Assembly: GCA_963556145.1 (NCBI GenBank)
Contig: OY744464.1
Span: forward strand, 2,170,001-2,234,000
DNA length: 64,000 nt
Direction: 5' to 3'
Source: Hygrocybe punicea
Taxonomy: Eukaryota > Basidiomycota > Agaricomycetes > Agaricales > Hygrophoraceae
Part shown: piece after piece, positions 1 through 9,391 of the stretch
Layout of the letters: every line of letters begins with the position of its first letter
Numbering within the stretch: position 1 is the first letter of the stretch
Program-made: the position numbers and the translations under genes
The notes under the pieces: generated by a model
What the model saw: the letters and a program-made list of their open reading frames with translations, nothing else
Told to the model about the DNA's origin: nothing
The model's database searches: none

Positions 1-1390
1 GAAAAATCCCTATGTACAATAATAGTGGGTATTCTAAGAGCCCACAAAGCTAGTTCTCAGGTATACCAGGTTTGCTTTCTTTTTGTAATAGTGTAACTCA
101 TTCAATGTTTCTGTGGGGGGCAAATGAAATCCAGTTCACGTTTACTAAGATATATGTAGGGCATACCACGGGTATGGCCAAAACCGCGGTGTCATGGTCA
201 CGGGTTACATGGGTACGGTGATACACAGCACACGTCCCTAAGCACGGAAATGTTCTATTGGACCTATTCTAGCCTCGGACATGCTGCGATTCATTGCGAA
301 ACATCCCAATTTATATGTATCTCCATTGCGATGCGACTGCGCGATGCGCGCGATACGGGTGATAATTTGACATTACGGCGATTTTCTTTGGAGTGCTTCG
401 GCCCCCTTCGGAAACATATTTCGAGCCTCTCCGACATCACCCACGCTTATACCGTTCACCCTATTCCATTCCGATTCCGTTCCGGTTCCAGGGAAGTCTT
501 TATGCGACATGTTTCACTTATTTCAAACATTATAGCTCCTATCCTCTAGATATTTTGGAAATTGCTTCGCATGGTGCTATACCCTTTGTTTCAGTTCCAT
601 TTCATCCCTATTGCACCATAGTTCCGTTGTGCACCGTCTATTTGTCTTGCCTTCTTCACCCTGTATTGTCCTAACAACCAACTTCGCATAAAATACCCCC
701 TATAGTTTACATACTAGAGAGACGTCTTGTATACCCCCGATTCCAGTCTATCATATCACTTCTTTACTGCGCTGTCCATGCAATAGCTCCGCTATGCTCT
801 ATTAAACTTTGCATTCCTTCTACAAAGTGCTACGTATACGCTGAAAACATCGCCGACTGTTTCGCACATGCCGCGCACATCGCGCACATCGCGCACATCA
901 GAAACATCATCGCCACTATCCAGAGCACCTCTGAGTATTTTTATTAACCTTTTGGATTGAGATTGAACCCCTCAGAATTCGTACAGCACTGTGGTAGAGT
1001 TTGTATTTGATTCCGTTCACATTACTGCAGTGCACCCTTTCAACGGTGACAATGGTCAACTCCAACCACCCGCGTTCTACCATGCACCCGCCCCCATGGT
1101 GTCCGGGTGCCCAGTAGGTATGCGCCAAGGGCTGCCCACGCCACCACATGGCTTGCCGATGGCAATGGAAATGACGGAAAATGACTGGGAGGGTGGTGCA
1201 TCCACCCCCCGGCCTAGGTATGTGTTTTTTACCTGTTTTTTTTCAAGCTGTCTGACCACAGATACCTTGTGAATGTGCACCATGCATGTTCGCGAGGTAT
1301 CTACTGTCATCTCTCGCCTCTGCCCCGCACCTCGTGTGCATGCACAACAACCAAGCATGAACGTGGCACAATTGCAGTATGCATCAGTTG
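1..1390. other. No gene recognised; repeat-rich flank
   Basis: I see no coding pattern here. The short frames on both strands have no domain and no splice-joined partners. Around 866-900 there is a short tandem array of CGCACAT-type units. The last stretch (about 1260-1390) resembles the dispersed unit seen again near 3730-3890 and 6655-6895, with an ACCTTGTGAATG-like start and a GCATCAGTTGACG-like end. The adjacent LTR element was inserted into that unit. Confidence 0.5.
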
Positions 1391-1394
1391 ACGC

Positions 1395-1554
1395 TGGAGG
1401 GGGAATCTCCAGACCTCTGAGGGGAAGACTCAGAAGGAGTCGCAGTGGGAGGGGAAAGCAAGGGAAACCCTGGGATGATGACTAAGCTACTACAGGAAAG
1501 GGAATCTACTGGCTAAGGGTCTCCGGGGTCCTAGGGCTAGCAGCACCTGCTGCA
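1395..1554 (-). repeat. 3' LTR of the gag-only element
   Basis: This is the left copy of the 160-bp terminal repeat. It aligns to 3528-3687 with a constant offset of 2133 and no indel; the one difference I see is the T/C in GCAGTGGG versus GCAGCGGG. It is the 3' LTR because all plausible frames and the primer-binding site face the minus strand. Confidence 0.85.
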
Positions 1555-1558
1555 GATA

Positions 1559-1567
1559 CCCCCCTCC
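1559..1567 (-). other. Polypurine tract of the LTR element
   Basis: Read on the minus strand this is GGAGGGGGG, four bases before the 3' LTR. That is the expected place and composition for plus-strand priming in an LTR retrotransposon. Confidence 0.6.
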
Positions 1568-1603
1568 ACAATGGTGTGCGCCCTCGCACACATCTCCTGC
1601 ATC

Positions 1604-2319
1604 TCATCCTCCACAAAACTCTACCCAATCCTCTACTATTCTCACCACTACTGGGACCAGAACTGGTGCAAAAACGGGATCTGGGTCACTCCTGAAAGGG
1701 TGCATCATCTCAACCAAAACCTCTAAAAATGTCTTGTGGTTGCGCGGGAGACCTAGTAGTTTTGTAAATCGTGGATCCTGGTCTGATCCCCATGTAAGCC
1801 TGGCTATATGGCAAAGTCGGCCGAAATTCGATGGGACTGCTATATCAAGGGCTTGGGCAAGGTCTGTTCGAGTTCGTTCGTATCGCAAAGTTGGTGGCAG
1901 TTCGCCCTCCATGGTCTGGGTACCTGCGTCGACAAGTCGTGGGGGTGGTGGTACTGGGGGGATGATTTCCGTGCTGGTTTGTGAGGGGGCTGAATGGCTG
2001 GGCTGGGGGACGGGCGATAGGCATGGCGTTGGGGTAACAAGCGACGGTTGCAGCGGCGGGTGCTGCTCCATGGCCGAGCACCTGTACGTAGGTCAGAAAA
2101 ATCACGTTTATATATACTACTAAGCTGAGATATGAAAATGGGGGCCAACGATGGCATTTGGGGGGGTATATCACGTTGGGGGACTTCAGGGTGCGTTTGC
2201 GACGCATTTCGGGGTGTGTACGAGGTACGGATTGTCTGTGGGGGCGCTCGCGGGGTGTTCTGTGGTGCCATTGGGGTATGGGGCATGTATGGGGCCGTTC
2301 GCAGCGCATTTTGGGGCAT
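1604..2319 (-). pseudogene. C-terminal part of gag-like protein, frame broken
   Basis: Directly after the TAA that ends the upstream frame, an ATG at 2319 continues the same proline-rich composition in the same frame. The likeliest reading is one nonsense change inside a repetitive linker. Near 2070-2140 the coding sense passes to another frame that ends at 1604. That last 155-residue frame has a tryptophan- and leucine-containing, globular-looking tail (motifs LARLTWGSDQ-like and FLEVLVEMMHPF). A 36-nt intron with a CTGAC branch-like site (minus strand, about 2135-2090) could join the frames, but a frameshift is equally possible. I do not recognise the domain. It lies where capsid or nucleocapsid parts of Gag usually sit. 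Confidence 0.4.
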
Positions 2320-3216
2320 TTAGGGGGCTTGGGGCATCTCTGGGGCCATTCGTGGCGCGTTCTGGGGCGTGGTCGACGTGTCGGTCGCGGTTGGGCTCAG
2401 CCGGGGTTCGTTTGGGCATGCGGGCGCTCGTGTCGGCTGTTCCTGGGTCGACAGAGATGGGGCCGGATGTTGGGGACGCGGTGGGGGCCTTATCGACGCA
2501 TCTGGGATCGACGTTGCGATGCGGGGCGTTCCTCGACTCGTGGTTGTTGGTGATGACGTGGCGGTTGCGTTGGGCGATGGCGTTGGGTCTCGGGGTGGTT
2601 CTCGACGCGCGGGCGTTGCTGGTGACGTGGCAGTAGCGGCTGGGCTGGGCTGGGTCTCGTTTGGGTGCGCCAGCATTGGCATTGGCTGTTTCTGAGTCGA
2701 TGGGGATGGGGCTGGGCGTTGGTGTTGAAGTCCGGGTATCTCTGTTGCGTTTTGGGGTGCCTTTGGTTGCATACGCGGCAGCAGCGGCGTTTGGGCAAGT
2801 GGTGACGTGGCGGGTGCATTGGACGATGGCGGCGTGTTGGGCGTGTGTGCGGACGGCATTGGGGCCTGCGAGACGGTTGACGGGGGTGCTATTGATGTTG
2901 TGGGGACTTGGGACATGGTTGGCCGAGTGGGGGACGCGAATGGCGTCGTGTTTGTGGTTGGTCGCGCGTTTTCTGCCTTTGGTGAGTCCTGGGCTGTTGT
3001 CTCGAGGTGCGTACCTTCCATTGCGCGATGGAGCGTCTGTCGTGCCGTCTTTTCCTTCTGCCGTATCTTTTCCTTCATCCTTTTCTCCGCGTTTTTCTCT
3101 TTCTCCTTGCGTTCGTCCGCTAACCGCTTTTGCAGCTCGAGAATCCTTGCGTCGCGTTCCGCGTGGAGCTCCTTTTCAGTCTTCTTGGTCTTCGGGTTTT
3201 GTGTTTTTGGTGCCAT
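2320..3216 (-). CDS. Gag-like coiled-coil and proline-rich protein of the LTR element
   Basis: This 298-residue frame opens with a lysine/glutamate-rich predicted coiled coil (about residues 8-65, with runs such as KRLADERKEKEKNAEKR). A long Pro/Thr/Ala/Ser linker with degenerate repeats of the MPQ/AP/NAT type follows. No zinc knuckle, protease or polymerase motif is visible. It fills the first half of the interior of a 2.3-kb LTR element, starting about 285 nt after the primer-binding site, so it is probably the Gag-type structural protein. The stop TAA (2322-2320) sits within the repetitive linker and is followed at once by an in-frame ATG, so the original protein was probably longer. The Gag assignment rests on position and composition, not on a recognised domain. 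Confidence 0.5.
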   Translation of the reverse strand: MAPKTQNPKTKKTEKELHAERDARILELQKRLADERKEKEKNAEKRMKEKIRQKEKTARQTLHRAMEGTHLETTAQDSPKAENARPTTNTTPFASPTRPTMSQVPTTSIAPPSTVSQAPMPSAHTPNTPPSSNAPATSPLAQTPLLPRMQPKAPQNATEIPGLQHQRPAPSPSTQKQPMPMLAHPNETQPSPAATATSPATPARREPPRDPTPSPNATATSSPTTTSRGTPRIATSIPDASIRPPPRPQHPAPSLSTQEQPTRAPACPNEPRLSPTATDTSTTPQNAPRMAPEMPQAP

Positions 3217-3500
3217 GGCGTAGTCGTGTAGCTAGACAGATTGTATGAATAGAAGAATGTCATCGGGGATAATAATTTGGGCATGTGAAAATCTGAACCA
3301 AAATTGAAAGTGAAAAATGACACGGAACAACGAGAAACAGAATAAACGAGATGGATATAAATGAGACGGCGAGGAGATAGTGTTTGATTCTGATGTGTCT
3401 TTGCGCTTCGTTTGCGCGTCCTGTTGGGTTCCTGGTTGAATTCTTTCAATACTTGAAATTGCGTGTTTTGGTCCTTTCGAGATCTGGTCCTACGGTCGTG

Positions 3501-3524
3501 TGGCTCGAATCTCTCTCATCACCA
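3501..3524 (-). other. Primer-binding site complementary to a tRNA 3' end
   Basis: The plus strand reads like the last part of a tRNA: a CTCGAAT T-loop, an arm, and a terminal CCA at 3522-3524. On the minus strand, the sense of the element, this is TGGTGATGAGAGAG... starting three bases after the 5' LTR. The match appears to run into the T-arm, longer than the 12-18 nt of most primer-binding sites. I cannot say which tRNA without a comparison to the host set. Confidence 0.65.
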
Positions 3525-3527
3525 CGT

Positions 3528-3687
3528 TGGAGGGGGAATCTCCAGACCTCTGAGGGGAAGACTCAGAAGGAGTCGCAGCGGGAGGGGAAAGCAAGGGAAA
3601 CCCTGGGATGATGACTAAGCTACTACAGGAAAGGGAATCTACTGGCTAAGGGTCTCCGGGGTCCTAGGGCTAGCAGCACCTGCTGCA
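3528..3687 (-). repeat. 5' LTR of the gag-only element
   Basis: This is the right copy of the 160-bp terminal repeat, TG...CA, followed by target duplication ACGC (3688-3691). On the minus strand it precedes the primer-binding site, so it should hold the promoter. Confidence 0.85.
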
Positions 3688-3691
3688 ACGC

Positions 3692-4140
3692 GTCGCCATT
3701 GTTTGTGACATGTTCGTGCACACACAGCGACCTTGTAAATGTGTACTGACAGCATTTGTGAGGTCACGGCACCAACGGGAGCATGGGCTACACCCACGCT
3801 CTCATTTCCACATCCAGAATACCTTGCGAGGGTGACAAACGCATCAATTGATGCATGTCTGGCCCTTGTGAGGTATCCGGCACCACAGATCCCTGTGGGT
3901 TTGGCCAGGACCCGCAGTCCTCGCAGGTTTGGCTAGGACCCACGGGCCTTGTGGGTCGGGTTGGACCTGTACCCAGTGTGGGTATGGTGTTGATGAGTGC
4001 AGGTGTGGTGTGGGGTTGCCCGACCCACCCAAGACCCATGGTATGCCTTGGATATATGAGCAGAAGTTAACATTGAGAAGATATTGTCCATGAGTCTTAT
4101 TGAGCAGTTCTTGGGTGATATCCATTGATATTTACCATAT
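3692..4140. other. Non-coding, degenerate GT-rich repeats
   Basis: There is no gene here. The sequence has degenerate units such as CTTGTGAGGT...GGCACC and GACCCACGGGCC/GTGGGTCGGG. Part of it (about 3825-3880) resembles the dispersed ATCAATTGATG...GTGAGGT unit that is tandem at 6655-6895. Confidence 0.5.
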
Positions 4141-5617
4141 TCAGAGCACTTCTCCTTTATTTGCCCCATGCTTCACTAACAGTTCCACCACATCCTCATG
4201 GCCTCCAACAGAAGCTGCCTCTAGTGCATTCCCATACTTTCCCCTTTGCATGTTGATATTGGCTCCATTCATCAGCAGAAGTTGTACAACTGCACCATAG
4301 CCTCCCACTGCTGCTGCCTCAGCCTGCCTGCAATGGGTTGCTATAGAACCCCCCCTGAGCATTGACATTGGCTCCCTTGTCTAATAACAACCATACAATG
4401 ACCTGATTCCCCCTGCAAGATGCTGCTTGTAGAGCGGAATTGTAACATCCCCCATGGGCATTGACATCCACTCCCTTGTTCAAGAGTAGCACAACAGCCA
4501 ACTTGGCACCCACCCATGCTGTGGACTGCAATGCATTACCAAACTCTCCTCCCTGTGCATTGATATCCGCACCTTGTTCTGGAAGCAGCTGAATGGTCGC
4601 CATATTGCCACCATATGATGCTGCCTGTAATGCATTGCTGAAATATCCACCCGGCACATGCACATTCACCCCATTCTGGAATAGAAGCTGCACAATAGCA
4701 TTATAGTCTTCCAGCGAAGCCGTTGGCTGTGCGTAGCCTGCAAGGTGCGGTTGACCTATAGATGCAGCCTGCAACGCGGTGCCATGCTTGCCCCTGGTTG
4801 CATTGATATCAGCACCATTCTCCAGAAGCAGTTGCACAACGGCCTCATGACCTCCTGCGACTGCAGCCTGCAGTGCATTGCTGTATTCACCTCCCTGAGC
4901 ATGGACATCTGCGGATCTGCACAATAGCCTTCTGACCATTAAATGATGCTCCTTGCAGGGCAGTTCCTTTCGATCCCACCTGTAAGTTGATGTCTGCTCC
5001 ATTGGCCAGGAGAAGTCGCACAATTGCCTCGTACACTTCCAAGGGCTCCTGATGTGCATATGCGACCCAAGCAGGGTGTGTCATTGTTGCCTGGGGACAT
5101 CCGGATGCTGCAGCTTGCAGCACACCATTATACAACCCCCTTGCACATTAACATCCACACCCAAACTCAACAACAAGCATACAATGGGCAAATGTCCTCC
5201 CGAAGCTGCCGCCTGCAATGCGGTGCAGTAATGTCCACCATGCATATTGATACCAGCACCCTGGTTAATCAATAACTGCACGATTGATGTGTGGCCTCCC
5301 ACAGATGCAGCTTGCAGAGCATTGCCAAAGTGTCCGCCCATCATGTGAACATCTACTCCCTTATCTAGCAGTAGCTTCACCACAGCCAGTTTCCCTGTCC
5401 ATGATGCGGCTTGCAGTGCATTGCCAAAGTAGCCCCCTTGAGATTTAACATCGGCTCCATGATTTAGTAGCAGCTGCACCACAGCATCATGCTTTCCCGA
5501 ACATGCTGAGGCAGCCTGTAGCGCATGGCCCCAATGTCCCACTGGTGAATTGACAGTCACTCCATGGTCCAACAACAGCTGCACAAGTGCCTCGTGTCCT
5601 TCTACCAACACCGCCTC
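4141..5617 (-). pseudogene. 3' half of split NACHT-ankyrin STAND gene (ankyrin repeats)
   Basis: Read on the minus strand, this piece encodes about 13 ankyrin repeats of the form NALQAASxGGHxAVVQLLLxxGADVNAQGG. It begins exactly at the GAGGC target duplication in the middle of a repeat. That repeat continues in frame from the end of the other half at 18972: TALEA on one side, VLVEGHEALVQLLLDHG on the other. Frame is then lost near 5137 (a C-run), near 4920 (with loss of a few codons) and near 4320, so the copy is dead. The natural stop is at 4141. In the intact ancestor these repeats would have formed the ligand-sensing C-terminal domain of an NLR-like receptor. Confidence 0.85.
5613..5617. 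repeat. Target-site duplication GCCTC, left copy
   Basis: The bases GCCTC immediately precede TGTTACAT at 5618. The same five bases follow the far end of the insert at 18972-18976. Deleting the insert and one copy restores the ankyrin reading frame. Confidence 0.9.
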
Positions 5618-6654
5618 TGTTACATTTCCAACTCCGCTTCCAACCCCGATGCTGACTCCATTACCCACCATGATGATTCTGCACTGCACACCTTCCTTTT
5701 TCATTTCTTTTTGTCCTTTGTTTTCTTTTCAATGTCATTATTTCTTCATTTGCATCAGGAAATTTACAAGCCCTTTTTTTGCACCTTGGAGGCTCTTGAC
5801 CTTTTTTGAAACCTCTTGAACTTTTTTCTGAGGTTTTTTTCATCTTTTTTAACAACTTCTGCTACCTTATGGCACTTTGAGTCACTTGGAAATATTTACT
5901 ACATAATATTCCTTGCACACCTTTTCACCCTTTTTGACTTTTTCCCACCTTTTCAAACTTGGATTACTTTGACTCCTTTAGCACTTTGCTTACTTGTTGG
6001 TCCTTTACAATTAATCACTTTGCTTGTCTTACCACTTTTGACCTTATGACCTTGGATCACTTTTGACCTTTGATGCCTTTTCTTCTTTTTTTCTACTTTC
6101 CCCATCTTTTTCAAAAGTGAATTACTTTGAAAAAGGATACCTCTTGTCCCAAGACAAAGAGCTTTTTTAAGCCAGGTCCATTTCTTGAAAAAGTTGTTTT
6201 GTCTTTGGAAAAGAAGAATCTCTTGAAAGCTTTTCCATATCTTTTGTGGTTTGTTAGCCTTTTTTTACAGGTTATTTAAATACTTCTGAATGAATACTTT
6301 CAGTTTCAAAATAAATTGTGTACAGTATAAATTTGAAACTTCAATAATTTCAGTAAATGTCTTGTTATTGAAGAAGTACTGTAAAATTGTCAATCAACAC
6401 TGGTAATGTACTTTGTTTCAAAATATTGGATCATTATGATTTTGAATGCTTTTTGAATACTGGTGCAACAATATGATAACAATATGTAGTATACCCTCCC
6501 AATAAATTCAACATATGTCAGTATATGGACCATGTGTGGCCAGCCTGTCTGCAAGGTGGAATTTGGGTGCTGGGGCCTTGCACCGGCCTTCAGCCATACG
6601 TGGGCCTCTTCATCTGGGTGTCCCGATGCATCTGCGTTGAACCAGACAACTTCC

Positions 6655-6895
6655 ACCTCGTGAGAGAGCCACGCATGTCAATTGATGTGGCCGGCATCTT
6701 CGTGAGGTGGGAATGGGGTGCCCTGCCCTGCCCTGTGGATACTCCATCTGACCTTGCGAGAGAGCTGCGCATGTCAGTTGATGTGGCCGGCGTGTCGCGA
6801 GGTGGGATTGGGTGTGGTGACTCCATCTGACCTCACGAGAGATCGGCGCACGTCAGTTGACGTGGCCAGCGTCTTCGCGAGGTGGCGAAACGCAT
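6655..6895. repeat. Three-copy tandem repeat, 81-96 bp unit
   Basis: Three units start near 6655, 6751 and 6832. Each contains a GCRYGTCARTTGAYGTGGCC core followed by CGCGAGGTGG or a close variant. Related single units occur near 1370-1391 and 3838-3880, so the unit is dispersed as well as tandem. Confidence 0.65.
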
Positions 6896-7872
6896 GCGTT
6901 GTACACGTGCATTCTGCCTCGGTTGCGTCTGCAGTGCTGGCACACTTCATCGCGAGATGGGCGCCGTGGTGCCGTGGCCTGTCCTGGCGAAACACCCACG
7001 TTTGACGTGTGTGTTCCGGTGGTGGTAATGGTGGTGGAAACGCGGTGGCGCGTTCTTCAGTTAGAAGAATAAAATCGATGAAAAAAATTAATGAAAAACA
7101 TACCATGAAGCAGCGGGGGTGGATGCGCCACCCCCTGCTGCTCATTCCGTCTCGTTGACTCGCTCACTCCGTTCATTTGCGTGTGCACGCATCCCGGTTT
7201 GCCATGGGCCTGTTGTTGGCACGTCCGATGTGGCGTTGATTGTCGATGTCGTGGTTGTGGCTGTCATGGTGGCAATCGTCATTGTCATTGTCGTTGTCAT
7301 GGTGATGGTGGTGGTGGCCGTAGACCTGCAATTTAATTGTTAGTGTTGAATCAAATAAAAGAAAATGAATAAAATAAAAAAGTATGCGGGTGTAAGGGAG
7401 TACTGCATGTACCGGGGCTGCATCCCTCCTGGCCTTGCTTGGTGTCATCATGGTTGCATTGGTGTCGTCCTATGGTCAAAGGTCAGTACCGGTTAGTCGC
7501 AAAGTCCAAACTTACTGAAAATGGCAAAAGTGACGATGTTTGGCGCTCCATTTTGCCAAACTTCGCCAAATGGTCCGTGTGCGACCTCCAAACATATAAA
7601 AGTTATGCACATGCATTTACTCGTTACGTGGGTATTACTCACTTTGATTTACTCGTTACGTGCATATTACTTTGATTTTATTAATACTGATTTAGTTTGA
7701 CGTTGTTGTATACTTTGTAATTTGTTGTTAGTAAATATAAAGTTACTCTAAAATCAATTGAATATATTTATAATTTATTGATTATTATAATAATAATTGT
7801 CCTTGAACAATATCTGTGTGTTATCTGGTCCGAAAAGGGCCATCTTTTACAAGGAACAAAAGGGGCCAAAGG

Positions 7873-8098
7873 TCCCAAGAGGTAGCACTCTTTTCCAAGA
7901 AAGTGACCCGGCTTAGAAAACTTCAAACTCTTGGAAAAAGAGGTCAAAAGGAGGAAAGAAAGGAAGGAAAAAAGAATCAAAAGCTCTTCTTTTTCCTTCT
8001 TTTTTCCTTACTTTTTTTCCTCCTTTTGACCTCTTTTTCCAAGAGTTTGAACTTTTCTAAGCCAGGTCACTTTCTTGGAAAAGGTGCTACCTCTTGGA
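7873..8098. repeat. Imperfect inverted repeat (hairpin)
   Basis: Arms of about 88 nt (7873-7960 and 8011-8098) pair through blocks such as CTCTTGGAAAAAGAGGTCAAA and their complements around a C/T-rich loop. It lies just inside the right end of the inverted-repeat element, and motifs such as AAGCCAGGTC recur near 6170. Confidence 0.7.
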
Positions 8099-8375
8099 AA
8101 AGGTGGACCTCTTGGGACCTTTTGCACCTTTTGCACCTTGTAAAAGGTGCAAAAGGTGCAAAAAGGGCTTGTAATTTTCCTGATGTGGACATCCTTGTAT
8201 TTTCTTGTTCTTGTTCTCTTTTTTTCCCTTCTTCTAGAACAATCCAGACCGACCATGGACACATCCCCATGTGACCTCACTGCACCCAAACAGTCTCCTT
8301 GCCAACGGACATCACTGATATTGTCTTTTCCCTTCGATATCTTGTTTACTCTATCCCACAACAAACTGATACACA

Positions 8376-8540
8376 ATGGCTGTACTCCCGACACAGCTCA
8401 TTACTGTAATTGTTATTGGCAGCATTGCCATCACCTTCCTGATCGGTTTCTACATTGTCATGATCTTTCTTTGGCATAGACGCCCTTCCGCCATTGATAC
8501 ACCCGACTTCCACCTTGACAATATATCGACACGTAATTGA
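8376..8540 (+). CDS. Small single-pass membrane protein of element X, copy A
   Basis: This is a 54-residue frame. It has a short N-terminus (MAVLPTQ), one clear hydrophobic helix (about residues 8-33, from LITVIVIGS through TFLIGFYIVM), then a tryptophan/basic turn (WHRRPS) and a polar tail ending FHLDNISTRN. The start is fixed by an in-frame TGA just upstream. The same protein is encoded by X copy B on the other strand. Of the aligned codons that differ, 14 are synonymous and 5 change the residue, and the only length difference is an in-frame 6 nt. That is the pattern of a protein under selection, not of a chance frame. I recognise no family. The promoter and host of expression are unknown. 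Confidence 0.6.
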   Translation: MAVLPTQLITVIVIGSIAITFLIGFYIVMIFLWHRRPSAIDTPDFHLDNISTRN

Positions 8541-9391
8541 CAATTGCCATTCTCGGATATTTGGTTTCCATATTCATACCCTGTGCCTACCATTATCCTC
8601 CCTGACGATCCGATGACATTCCTCACCTGCATGTGAACTCTGAACAATCTCCGATCACAAGATATTTCACTGTTCTCTCTAATCTGACCATCACCGAAGC
8701 ACATTCTTTTGGCCTTCGACCCCAGACCATACAACTTCCCAAACAGTGAACCAACCCCTATCGCATATTGTTTGCACGACATCGCTTCATTGCAGTACCC
8801 AACAACTTGTTACCACAGCTTGTCACCTGTGCCATGACTCGAAACCTGGACCCACGTTCATTTATCCTTTTCCATCCATAACCTTGATACCTCCCACACT
8901 CGCTTACAACAATCTTTCTTGGACAAATACTGACATCAGGTGGACCACATTGTTCCACAGACAGGACAAGACATCACCCCTTGATACGTCATTGACACAG
9001 ACATCGTCATCCGGTACAGCTTATGCTGTTTGCATGTCTGACCTCGACTAGCCCACTGTCTTTTTTTTTATTTTTTTATTTTTATCAATGTTTATTCTCC
9101 TGTGTGGCGAACCATATGTCAGAGAATACAAAACACGTATACTATGTCATGTTCAGGGTTGAAGTCGTCATAAGTAACAAAGTGGGTCAGCAGTGCCAAC
9201 CCGGGGTGGAAGAGTATCCACATAATATAACTACCTATAAGGTGTGAAAAAGATATTAGTATTTACAAGTGGGTTAATCAATAATGAGTAGAACTGAAAA
9301 TGAAAATGAGAGTGAAAATGAGAATGTGAATAAGAATAGGATGGCTGTTCATCGAGCAGGTCGGGGTAGTGGGAGGGCAGCGGATGGGTCA

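Larger units (their letters stand above)
1395..3687 (-). mobile_element. Short LTR retrotransposon with gag-like frames only
   Basis: Two 160-bp direct repeats (1395-1554 and 3528-3687) differ at about one base, start TG and end CA, and are flanked by the 4-bp duplication ACGC (1391-1394 and 3688-3691). On the minus strand the 5' LTR is the right one. Three bases inside it is a tRNA-like primer-binding site, and a purine tract lies just before the 3' LTR. The interior has room only for a basic coiled-coil/proline-rich protein and a short second frame. There is no protease, integrase, reverse transcriptase or RNase H. This matches the layout of gag-only (TR-GAG/TRIM-like) elements described in plants, which depend on enzymes supplied in trans. 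The near-identical LTRs suggest recent insertion. Confidence 0.8.
5753..8185. mobile_element. Inverted-repeat element nested in X copy A
   Basis: The left end CATCAGGAAATTTACAAGCC is mirrored at the right end by GGCTTGTAATTTTCCTGATG, with one mismatch, and both are followed inward by T-rich sequence with TTTGCACCTT. Copy B of X runs straight across this point, so the 2.4 kb is an insertion. I find no transposase; the interior is T-rich sequence, a tandem array (6655-6895) and an internal hairpin. A direct duplication longer than the 2 bp TG is not evident. It looks like a non-autonomous terminal-inverted-repeat DNA element of unknown superfamily. The left boundary is uncertain by a few bases. 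Confidence 0.6.

Noticed and set aside
2132..3248. Several glycine/valine-rich plus-strand frames
   Set aside because: They are antisense shadows of the proline-rich gag-like frame on the minus strand; GC-rich repeats keep all frames open.
3501..3524. Possible tRNA gene fragment
   Set aside because: Only the T-arm and CCA end are present. Their position three bases from an LTR explains them as a primer-binding site, and nuclear tRNA genes do not encode CCA.
8746..9051. Second frame in element X, also open in copy B (15329-15796)
   Set aside because: The protein similarity looks high, but the codon differences I compared include as many or more replacement changes as silent ones, so it gives no sign of selection beyond shared ancestry.
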